From assembly GCA_034440615.1 (NCBI GenBank), contig JAOTOM010004316.1, positions 1 to 64,000 of the forward strand: a stretch of DNA of 64,000 nt, read 5' to 3'. The DNA comes from Ashinkailepas kermadecensis. Lineage: Eukaryota; Arthropoda; Thecostraca; Neolepadidae. The notes below the pieces were generated by a model. That model worked only from the letters and a program-made list of their open reading frames with translations. It did not search any database and had not been told where the DNA came from. Below are positions 34,961 through 45,900 of the stretch, piece after piece (within the stretch, counting starts at the first letter, position 1; every line of letters begins with the position of its first letter). The translations under genes and the position numbers were made by a program.

Positions 34961-36020
34961 ACATATATATTAAGAGAAACCATTGGCCCTCAATCATTGG
35001 TTTGGTTCCCTCAATCATCGATTTCGCCCCTCCCCATCACACATACCAGATAGGACATTATTAGGCTTCACAATATTATTTCTTCTAAGATTCACTGTGG
35101 ATGCAATGCTATGTAAATAATCACAATTTTCGCAGCGTGTCTGCGAAATTTGTACTCTTGGATACCTCTTTGCACCTTCCTCCATCATCGTTTTCATTGA
35201 TAGAATTACTGGATATGGTATCACTCAAACGCGCAAGAGACACTCCAGAGCGCGGCACATTATCCGCAATCGTTACAATATTGTAAGCTGAATTCGGATG
35301 GGTCCTTATAGCAATAGTGCATAGGTAATTCCATGCATGTATGCATGTATGTATGTATGCATGCATGCATGCATGCATGCATGCATGCATGCATATCGCC
35401 TTGGGTAATTCACATGGGTGCTGAAATATCGTGCAGAAATAATGATGTTCATGACTGTGTTGTTGTTCGGGGGTTAAAGAAAAGTTAATTTGTTGTCCAG
35501 CGTATCTATATGAACACCTAGCATTCCCTGCGTCATCTAGTTCAATATTATCCTAACTAGGTAATGGTTGGGTAATTCAAGTTGCACGAACGCTTCGAAA
35601 TCTGTTTTATTAGATGAATCCACATTAGCTTCATGTTGTTCAGCAGGATAACCTGGACTGAGTGATTCAGGCCTATTGACATTTAAGCATAACCATCAAT
35701 TAATTTGCCCATGGAGGATATAATGAGGTAGGAAATGGAAGAATAAATAAAGTAAAATAAATAATATGAAATATATAATAAAATGAAATAAAGTATGTAG
35801 AAATTGATCAATATATAAACCTAGCTAAATTTGTGCATTAAGATTTTTGTTTCATGTTTTGATTTTTTTTAAAGAATAACATTCATGAACATATTTATGA
35901 ACATTTATGAACAAAGATGCAACCATTTGTTTCTGGGGCTGATCCTTACTTTTCCATTGATGATAGTGAACATTCCAATGCTGCATCATCCATGCCACAT
36001 TGCTATTCTTTGCACCATAA
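34961..36020. other. Intergenic; (ATGC)n tract; possible small minus-strand exon
   Basis: 35335-35396 is an ATGC/ATGT tetranucleotide tract. On the minus strand an open frame from about 35284 (after CATCCGAATTCAG, acceptor-like) to about 35121 has coding-like composition (DNVPRSGVSLARLSDTI) but no known domain. The remainder is AT-rich with no feature. Confidence 0.3.
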
Positions 36021-36024
36021 TTCA

Positions 36025-36345
36025 TTGGCATTATTGTAGTTTAAGGTAACCATGAGACAGGTTTCACACATGTTTTATGTCCATGAAGCATTCAAAGTGG
36101 TTAGGTTTGTTTAAGTTAGGTAGGTTAGGGTTTTGTTGTGAGTAATAACAAAATTCACCCCCAAAATTAGGAATTTTTCAGAAAAGTGTTGTCTTGAAAT
36201 ACAGCTCAGGCTAGCTTAGGTTAGGTTAGAATAAGTTAGGTTTTTAATTAAGATTTTTTTAAGGGAAAAAAATCGAAATTTTCCATAAAATAATTTGCTT
36301 TCTTGTATGGAAGTTTAGGCTAGGTTAGGTTAGGCTATAGCCGGT
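36025..36345 (+). repeat. Interspersed repeat with TTAGG-like runs, copy A
   Basis: Homologous to about 40840-41170: shared phrases TTTAAGGTAACCA, AAGTGGTTAGGTTTG, GCTTAGGTTAGGTTAG and TTGGAAATTTTCCAT-type text. Short GGTTAGGTTAGG runs recall the arthropod telomeric unit but are embedded in a longer dispersed repeat, not a telomere. Confidence 0.7.
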
Positions 36346-36365
36346 TTTACAGCGGAAATTTGCTC
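36339..36365. repeat. 27-bp inverted repeat, left arm
   Basis: Contains CCGGTTTTACAGCGG and is a perfect reverse complement of 40083-40109. Both arms are bordered on the outside by TAT. The 3.77 kb between them has no recognised gene. Confidence 0.85.
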
Positions 36366-36369
36366 TGTT

Positions 36370-38150
36370 GCCAGACCACTCATTTTCCGAGATAGGGCGA
36401 CCGGACATAAAATAATGTGAAGCAGAAAATTTAAACGAATAGTAGTTCAAACGGTGATACCTGTTCCATATAGGACCATTTTTTCTTAACGAAACAGATT
36501 GAGAATTCAAAAAGGAAAAATAAATAATAGCATAAACGACAACAATTAACTTTCAGCCTACGTTAACAAACGGCAACTTCACTCTCATCTCTAGTTCAAC
36601 TGGCAGGTATCTGGCCGCGACTTGCACCAGACGATCGTCGTTTGCCAGATGGCAAATGATGTGCCCGTTTGTGGCTTAAAATGCATCATATATTTCAATC
36701 CTTAGTTGCTGATTGGCTGAATTTCTTTGTGGTGCGTGCAGATCTGTGAGCCGTCACCTGTACACTACCGTCTGAGTATGTCCGTGAGGGTTGAAATGGA
36801 TTGTATATATATATAGATTTTAAAGCTATATTAATGTCTTTTTCAGAAAAAATGACTTGCTCTGAGGCTGTGTCTATTATTTTTCATCTGTTCCATCATT
36901 TTTTTCTTGCATAGTAGTTTAAAAAAAAAGCCTATTTAGATTTCTGGCATGGGCAGGAGGCCTATGCAACAGCCAAGGCCATACACAGGCACCAGTGAAA
37001 TATATAAGGAACATTAAAAATTTTGTTGATAGTTGCCAACAACATGTTTTTGTGGGAAGATATGTGCTATGCTTCTCCATCAAGTGTAGTAGCTTTTTCT
37101 TGTGATTAACAACTTATTTTTTCCTAAATGGCCTGTACAGTTTTGGATATAGCCTGCTCATGCTCTGTACCTATGTGTAATGAGGAGGAAGGTAAACAGA
37201 CAAGAGGGACCACTATGTCTAATCAAGGAATGAGGCATTTGTGAAATGTGCATGGTTTACAAGTGTGCCAAGTGCATGTAGTTTAAATTTGGGTGACTGG
37301 CCTGCCATAAGGGTGAAATTATTACTAAAGCTCTTTTTTTTTGGCATGCAGACATGGCTAATCTTAGAAGCTACATATCTGATCATTATGAAACCTCCAC
37401 AAAATGATTGTGAACATGTCATAATTGTGTGAGGTTTCTATTTGTGTAATCAATGTCAATGTCTACCATATGAAAACAAAATATTATGAACATACCTTAC
37501 TTGTACAAAATACTTCATGAAGCTGCATATGACTTCTGCAGACAATTCAGCATGTGACACATATGCACCTATTAGGTTTTTACTTTTCTATATTTTGTGC
37601 TAGGTCCAAGGGTACAATTTTTACAACTAAATTTCTTGCTTGCTGACATGACCAATCTTCACTCAGCAACTATTACAATTTATTTTATGTATATGCCAAA
37701 TTATTTGTGTTTGGATTTTTGTGATTCTGGATCAGATCAATGGTTACCAAAGTTTTCAAAGTAGAGTTTTTGTCTTACAGTCATGGCAAATTGAATAAAC
37801 TATGAAATTATTGCAGTTTGAATTGTTCACAGGTTAATTTTACCTCCAAAAGGCAACAAAACATGTTGAGATTGGTCAGTTAGGCTAGATATTTAACTTG
37901 AAATGTTTGAATATAAAAATGAAACTGATAAAAAAATTTCATCAAAAAGGAAGTTAGGCTAAGTCATGTCAAGTTAGGTTAGGACAACCCAGTGTGGTTC
38001 AGAGGGTTCTGCAAACTATCTTGACCACATCTATAGCCTAATGTAGCTGAGAGTGGTTGGACCATGATTGACGTGGTACTGCCATTGGCCCAACAGAGTT
38101 TCGAATTTGATGTGGGCATTGTACTTTACCACCAGTATCTGGTTTTACCA
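36370..38150. other. AT-rich, no supported feature
   Basis: Strongly AT-rich non-coding sequence. Short TTAGG-like words occur near 37960-37980. No frames with coding character. Confidence 0.5.
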
Positions 38151-38154
38151 GGTG

Positions 38155-39110
38155 TGGATCCAGGAATTGTCATGAGGGGAAGCTTGTTTTGATGGGCGCC
38201 GCTATGAATGTACCTGGAGGGGCACATTTTCATTCCGAGGAGCGCCACAAGAGGACAAAAATGTTAGGGAGACTGGTACACTGGGACCTCCCAGAAGTGT
38301 CTGAGTTATAAAGAGGGTTGCCTTCGCCCCTTCCCCTACGACTCGCCTTTTCACCCTACCCGCTCCGGCGACCATGGCTGGAGATCCCGGTTGTGTTCGT
38401 TTCCACCAGGTATCGATACTAGAGCACATGGTACATCACTGGGACGTACTGCGATTTTTGGGGCCGGGCCTGATTTTATTTTTGTCGGAGAGTCGTGACG
38501 TTTTTTTTCGGCGCTATGCACGATTCATGGAATACCAGGTCGGTTTTCCAGGCCCCGATTCGGGGTCCCTGCTGGATTTTCTAAGCCTCGGATTTATTTT
38601 TATATGGTCCTGTCACGAGTTTTCGGCCCCACTGTTTATTTGTATCCCCAGCAGAAATGTTAAGCATCCCGACGGAAATTTTGTGGTCCCACCACAATTT
38701 TTGGAAGCTCCTGCGCGATTTTTCTTCTGGGTCAGGCGCGAGTCTTCGGGGCCCAATGCGTGTTGTCGGGAGGCACAAGTTCTTGTGACCTCTTTTTTCG
38801 AAGTGCGAGTTGCGTTTCCGGTTCCCGTCGTCATGTCATAGGCCGCGTGATGAAGTGTAAATGCATACATTTTTAGGAGCCAATTTGCCGATCCTGATTA
38901 AGTTCTTCATTTTGGTGTGTATTTTGTGGCCATCTTCACCCCAGGGAAAACTTCTTAAAATATGCCCTTGCGTGTGTCATTAAATCGATATTTTGAGTTC
39001 ATTTTACAGTCCCGTTTTGGGGGCGGTGAGATAGTTTGGTCCCCTTCACGCCGCTTGGAGAGTGGGGAGAGGGCATGGCCTCCGTGTTCCTACCCTTTAA
39101 ATCCGCTAGC
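38155..39110 (+). repeat. Decayed member of the 21-22-bp array family with possible termini
   Basis: The left edge CAGGTGTGGATCCAGG resembles the family terminus. The right edge near 39090-39106 reads in reverse CGCTAGCGGATTTAAAGGG. The interior (38440-38830) has units of the type GGGGCC-GAGTT-TTCGG and GCGCGATTTTTC at about 22-bp spacing. No convincing target duplication was found. Confidence 0.5.
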
Positions 39111-39114
39111 GCGT

Positions 39115-40080
39115 AGACCCCATGCATTTGAAAATGCATCGTAATTATTCATGACAATCCATACATGTTTAGTAAGACGGCCGTTAATACCATTTGGGCT
39201 ATTATGACACAAGGAAAACGACGCTGAACCACCAGGTTCAAAATGGGAACTCCGATTGGTCTGGTCAGAATACTATTAGGACCATTGGAACAAATTCCAT
39301 CGGGAAGCATTCAGACCATTAGGGACCATTAAAATCACTAGGAAAATCCCAATAGTTCCAAATGGTTTCCAATTCATTTTTTTTGTTCAAGAATGGGGGG
39401 GATTCGATTCAATCTGAAAATATGTGTTGAAAATAAGGTCCTGGACCCACTCCCTTCGTGAGAGGTTTCCAGCCCTGTTGGCAATGATGCTATACCGTCT
39501 GATCGACTTGCTACGTTATGCTACAACTTGCCAGTTGTCCGACCCTTTTTTATGTAGGGAATTTGTTGTCGAGAATGCCTTCATTTCACACCACGACAAT
39601 TACTGAACGGAACACCATAAACCAATAAAGAAAGAACGGTGAGGTTCTTTGATCAATTATGTGTCGTGAAATGCCGATTCAAACCACCGACAGTCATTGA
39701 ATTAATTTGAAAAAGGCATGCACAAAATGCGTGCCCCTGACTTCAGCAGGCGCTCTGCCTGAAACCGATATCTTACATGCGTACCAGATTTGTAGAAAGC
39801 GTACCAGTGCTGGCACGATCGTACCACGGTGGCAACCCTGGAGGAAGAGAAACGGACTGAACATGTCAGTTTTTAGAACCAAAAAATGTAAATCCTTAAA
39901 TCAAAGTTATATGAAATGAAAATGAATTCGTATGTACAATATCAGTTTATACGCCCAATAACGGACCACTACTTTACTATAATTAACACAAAATAACCGT
40001 AAAAAGTAAACGTACTTGGCGTTATGCTAGCTGCTAACTTTTATACCATCTATAAAGTTAATATACCAGCTATACTAAAC
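39115..40080. other. Intergenic, no supported feature
   Basis: AT-rich and non-coding. A short degenerate repeat of GGACCATT and ATTAGG occurs at 39270-39350. Confidence 0.45.
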
Positions 40081-40082
40081 GC

Positions 40083-40109
40083 GAGCAAATTTCCGCTGTA
40101 AAACCGGCT
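40083..40109. repeat. 27-bp inverted repeat, right arm
   Basis: Perfect reverse complement of 36339-36365. The outward sequence AAACCGGCTTATGTTACATC recurs with one change near 6672-6697, which shows that at least this side belongs to a dispersed repeat. Confidence 0.85.
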
Positions 40110-40119
40110 TATGTTACAT

Positions 40120-41390
40120 CATTTTTACTTAATTTTGAACATTACTTTTTATGCTATATTACTGAACTCCAAGCCCATTTTGGGGTGTTATTTTTCCTCC
40201 CAACTCAAAAGAATGCAGATGCAGAGGAAATAAATGGTCATATGGTCAGCGCATTCATAAATATTGAATTAGAAAAAGAAATTCCAGGAAATCAGAAATT
40301 ACATTAAACTGCAAATTTATCAATGTATTTCTCCTTTTCTCCTTGGCATTTCTCAGATATGATGAATATAAAAATCAACACTCCATGCAGTTGATTCAAC
40401 AAACCTTCACATAAAAAAGCTTAGTTGCCAGCTTCATTCCACATACACAGCACACATGAAAGACTACCATTACAGAACAAAAATGGTGCGGGTTGGGAAA
40501 GGATAGACTGATGGCATCATCACAGGGATGTTGCTTCTTCCATTTAGGGCTGTTGGATGTTAGAGAACTACAATGAGAAATAATAAGTGAATAGAAAACC
40601 TAACCTAACCTACCCTAATCTCATGTAACCTAACCAGTAATTCAAAATATTCTTATGATGCAATTGTATTTTAAAGAACTACAAGAAATATTTATTATTC
40701 TAAATAAATAATTATTCTAAATCATTCAACAAAAATTGTTTTAGGATGATGCAATTTGAATTTCAAAAACCACAATGATAAATAGTATGCAAATATAAAA
40801 AAACTGAACCTAACCTGACCTGACCAAGCATAATCAGTATTATTGCAGCTTAAGGTAACCACAAGACAAGTTTTACAAACATTTTACCTCTATGAAGCCT
40901 ACAAAGAGGTTAGGTTTGGTTAAGTTAGGTTAGGTTAGGTTAGGCTTTTGCTATAAGTTAGAAAACTTTTTTATTTAATTTTTTTTTATCACAAAACATT
41001 TTGCTTTTTTCTTCAAAAACATTTCAGGGTAGCTTAGATTAGGTTAGGCTAGGTTAAGTTAGGTTTTTTTTAACTTGAAACTTTTTGAAGAAAAAAATTG
41101 TTTGGAAATTTTCCATTACAAAAAAAGAACTTGCCTTCTTGCATGGAATGTTAGTCTAGGTGACATAAGGTTCTGTCACAACTTGTTTTCTTTATTTTGA
41201 ACATTGCATTTTATGATACTTTACCCAACTCTAAGCCTTTTTAGGGTCTTATTTTGCCTTCCAACTGACAAAGATGCATTTGCAGCAGAAATGAGTGGTC
41301 ACATATTCAGCACATTCATAAACATTGCATTAAAAAATGAATTTCAAGAAATGAGAAATTACCTTAAACTGCAAATTTACGACCTAATCT
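40120..41390 (+). repeat. TTAGG-like repeat copy B with a tandem duplication of about 1.05 kb
   Basis: 40840-41170 matches copy A at 36 kb. In addition, 40130-40320 (TTTTGAACATTACTTTTTAT onward) matches 41195-41385 (TTTTGAACATTGCATTTTAT onward), so a unit of about 1.05 kb is tandemly repeated with substantial divergence. (GGTTA)n runs lie at 40925-40950. Confidence 0.7.
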
Positions 41391-42700
41391 AATGCAATCT
41401 AACCTAACTGGTGAAGTTAGGTGGTGAAGTAGGTTACTTAGTCCCCGTCATGAATTCTATACCGTCCCAACCACTGCTATTTCCTCCCACATTTATGTTG
41501 ACTCACATGTGTGTGCAATATATGTGGAATGACAGCTGGAAGCCAAGCATTTTCTATGTGGAAGTGTGTTGGATTGACTGCAAGGAGTGTTCAATTTCTT
41601 CATCATGTCTGAGAAACACCAGGTTAAGGAGGGATAAATTATGGCACAGAGAACAGCAGTGCAGCATGAATGACTCAGTATTTGAATGTTCACTACCATC
41701 AATAAAAAAGTAATGATCAGCCCCAGAAACCCCAGCCTGAATTGTCACATCTTCTAAATCATGTTCATAAATTTGGTATTCCAAAATGGATTCCAAAATT
41801 TAAAACACATTAAAGCACAATAATACCATTGAGAGTACCTAGGTACCTAGGTGAATAAGTTCTATGGTAAATTTTTACTTGAAGTCCAAGGTATCATTTT
41901 AGCAAAAATATTGTTGAGACAAGTTTATGAACATGATTAGAACTATGTGATCATTAAAGTTCATTAGAAATGCATCAGTTGGTGACAATTTTTCATCATG
42001 TTGGTTGCTGGCAAAGAAACTGTTTTATATGGGATTTTGTGGCAAGTATCCATACCTGTGCTTCTGCAACATGGTAAGCAAGATATTTAAATACTCATCC
42101 TGCAGGATGGGTATCTGATCACATATTAATTCACGCTGTATACCTGTGGTGACAATCAGTTATATTTATGACAATGTTGACTGCACATCATGTGTGTAAT
42201 TTCTTTGCTGCAGGAACCAATCATTGTCAAGTCATGCAACTGGGTAATTGGTCACTATGATTGGGTTGAAAACCAACAATTGTTGAGATAGAATATTAAC
42301 ATTTGGTGGATTCCTGTGGTGAAAGACAAAATTATTGATGTGGAATATTGACATTGGGCAGATCCCTGTGGTGAAAGACTAACTTATTTTAATTTCAAGT
42401 TCGTTTATAAGACTATCGTATCCAGGAGGTTGAAATAAATGGCTGTGAAACATAACCCTGCTTACAGAATGTGCTGCTTGTCTTCAACAGAAAGTGGACC
42501 AACAAGGATGCAACATGAAGGTTGTGATCAGCTTTTGTAGCGACTAGATAAGAGTCTGCAATAAACCAATACAACCTAGCTGCAATGACCAGTGATATAA
42601 ACAACAGCATTGTGCTCACGGCATTGTGAGCGTGCGTCACTATATTGTTTAGTTCCAGATCTGTCAATCCAGCTATGAGCGGTCGCTGCGTCACAAGCTA
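41391..42700. other. Intergenic, no supported gene
   Basis: Small open frames on both strands at 41411-41796 have no recognised domain. The phrases GTGGTGAAAGAC and TTGTTGAGATAGAATATT recur at 42290-42380, a weak local duplication. AG/GTACTCCC at about 42716-42718 may be an acceptor just before the start codon of the next gene. Confidence 0.4.
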
Positions 42701-42730
42701 AAATATATTCTCAGGTACTCCCACTTCAAC

Positions 42731-42953
42731 ATGAGATCATCGTGGAGGAGAACATGTGTGAAAATGCTGAAATGTAATGCAAATATCTGGACTTGCACCT
42801 TCCAAAGGCCAAGGAGGCTAGTTTTGTGTTCAGCAGCATTCTTTTTAATATATTTAGTTGGAATATTTGGCAAGGGCAGGCCCTCATTGTCTGCAGCCCC
42901 TCAAGACAATTTAGCATTGGTCTCGAATATGGAGAGTCTTCTGTCAAGTTCAG
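42731..42953 (+). CDS. SGNH-like gene exon 1 (cytoplasmic tail and membrane anchor)
   Basis: Starts at ATG after CACTTCAAC and ends in TCAG before the donor GTGAGA, phase 1. Encodes the basic tail (FQRPRR just before the anchor), one hydrophobic segment and a Ser-rich stem. A 5' UTR exon upstream is likely. Confidence 0.7.
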
Positions 42954-45900
42954 GTGAGATAAAACGTTACGTCTTCCATCCGACATTGGAGATGCTGGGC
43001 CATTCCGGATTTGACCTCCAGACACAGGACAAGTGGTCACATCAACCACTCTTGTGCATTGTGGCCTGTTTGACCAAATAGGCCTAACTGGTCAATACAT
43101 GACTCACTGGTCATGTGGCTCGGCAGGCGGGTTGGATGATGGCATTCAAGAAGAGATAATCTGGCTACTTTGTTCTCTAGGGTACACATCCAATAATGCC
43201 CAAAATGTCCGCTTCTGTTATCATCTCCAACACCATTAGGTAAGGGTATACCATCATTACTTCTTAATGTTGTGCCAAAAATGATGCCATGGAGCATATA
43301 TAGCTAGATTATCAATGCACAATTAATTTGGATTTGTCTGATGCTCAGGCATTTAATGCAGAAACTTGTTTGTTCTGAAATAGAATTTAAGACTTCAAAC
43401 CCAACCCAAAGAAACATATTTGTTCTGCAATTGTCATGTCTGAGTGTATGTACATAGGCTCAGTGTTTTTTTTTTGTCTGGACACTAGTTGTTATGGCTT
43501 CAATCAGATCATTATTCTCCAAATGACCTTTTTTTGTTGGTCGACTTTTATCGACATATAGTCCTGACCTGTGATCCTGTTAGCTTCTGGGTAGTGAGTA
43601 CCTCTAACCCACCCACATTGATACAGGTTCTTTTTGTTCGAAGATATTGTGGACAGGACCCCCCCCCCTTTCCGGCTCCGTCTTCAATGTTTCGGTTGCA
43701 GACCAACACTAGATGCTTACGTTTTTGTGGGAATGGCTGGATTTACTCATGCTGTTCCTCTTCACCTTTATCAATAACTGCTTAAAAGTATGCTACTATA
43801 TAAGGTATTGGGAATCAGGTACTCAGGGTTTTAAGCTCTGAAGCTTTAAGCTCTTTTAGCTCTTTAGGCTATCAAGACCCAAACACGTGTAGGCTTGTTA
43901 CCTCAAGCAAATTTTCCATGGCTGGGTCGTGGTAGCTCAGGTGGTAGGGCATTGGATTCTTGATCGCAATATTGCAAGATCAAACCGTACAACCGGCGAG
44001 ATTACCGAATCCACCCACTACCAATCGGCGTGTGAGATTCACGACTCTGTGTGGCCTACCAGTCGAATGCGTCGTAAAATGATCCAAGGTTCTTCGTCAA
44101 TGTTCCATTGCCACACTTGTAGCATGAAAAAGACGTCCTTGAGCTCTTTCTCCTCATTTGCATTGGATAATATTGTTGATCAGAGCTACCAGGGTGCTGA
44201 TTTTTAAACATAATCAAATGATATGTCAATCATACCACCCCATTCCTTGTGCGTTGGTTGAAGTTCGGTTGTGTACCTATATTTCTAATGCATTAAACTG
44301 ATCAGACATATTTACTAATTTAGCAAGGAATTGTTTACAGTATTCAACTTCCGCTGGCGAAACTGAGTCGCAAACTTTTAACCTGTCAGTGTGCGGACAA
44401 GTATGCGATCACCATCTTCCAATGCTTCCCCTGCTCCAGGTCCGCACAGTATGGTCGCAGCCCCGCTAGACACGATGTCGATCGTGCAGCAGGCCGGTCT
44501 GCCGGCCGGCAGCGGCCACCCATCCGGCGACTTCGTCCGCAACGCCAGCGCCGCCTCCACGGCCGCCTGCTGGCGCCAGCTGGCGGTGGCGCACGGCCGC
44601 CGTCCGCTGTTGGCCGTGGTGGGCGACTCGCGTGGCCGCTACCTCTACCACCACCTGCGGCACCGCTGGCGGCTGTCGGCCGAGCGGCACAACGGCTCCG
44701 ACTGTCTGCGCCGGTTTTGGCACCGACACCGCACCGACTGGTGCTACTACGGCTCCCGGTCACCGGAGCTGGAACTGGTGGGTCGGCCATCTGTCTGTCG
44801 GCCCAAGCGAACAAGCTGAGAGCCACCAAGTCACGTTTGGAACCATGGAGTTCGTCCCGTCGTATGCTTAGGAAAGAAGAGGTGACACTGTGTCGTCTCC
44901 GCATAGGGCACACTTACGCCACGCACGGTTACCTGCTGTGCGGTGGCGACAGACTCCAGTGCGCCAGATGTCGATCACCACTGACAGTTCACCACGTTCT
45001 GATCTCCCGTCCTTTATATGCTGACCAACGTAGACGCTATTTTGGATCTCTCCAGATGGCTTTTCTTAGCAATGTTCTTTCTAACAGCTCTCCCATTGTC
45101 CAATCGGGAGGACTAATTGATTTCTTATCCGAAGTGTCGTGTTTAACTATATATACCCATCATCGATATTCATGACGTGTACACTTTGTAACAAAATATG
45201 TATGTGTCCGTCTATTGACGCCTGGTACCGCTTCTAACCGCATCTCCATGATCATATGAGTTATGGGCGCAATATGACCAGAGCAGTCGAAGCGCCCGAA
45301 AGCCCAAATAACTAACTAACTAACATCTGTCTGTCGGGCCAGGTGGTCGGCTAGCGGTGGTCTGTCTGTCCTACCTGCTGTGTCAGCGGAATAGGTCATG
45401 GGTGTATGTATTATGGGCTTGCTTGCCTGTGCGATGCAGCCCACGTGAATGCTATGTTGTGTGGTATATGTCGTTGCTGAGCGGTTTCGGTGTTCTTTGT
45501 AAATATTTGCTAGAAGTAGATATGAAATCTGGAATATTACCTGAGTATTGATTGTACTGTTAGCATTATGTCGCCAGTGATGGTGGTCGCGGTAGCTCAG
45601 TCGATAGGGTGTTCGACCTTTGATCGTAAGATCGTGGATTCGTATCACGCAGCCGGTTGAATTATCTACATAGTTCACCCGCGACCAATCGGCGTGAGCG
45701 GTTGGCGACGCCGGAAGTCGAATGCATCGTCTAGCAGCCTGACAGTCGAATACACCGCGAAAGTACCGAAGGTTCTTCCATCTCCCTAGTAGTGATTGGG
45801 GTATATTAGAAAATTCCTCATCGCCAATTTTTGTATTGTGTCTTCAGTAGTATAGTCATGAGGAAGTGGTATTTAGGACAATTTCCCCATATGAGGCATA

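Noticed and set aside
43924..45660. Functional tRNA genes (A-box and B-box matches at 43.9, 45.6, 4.5 and 51.0 kb)
   Set aside because: The heads cannot form complete cloverleafs with paired acceptor stems, and all continue into the shared SINE core; one has a 15-bp target duplication.
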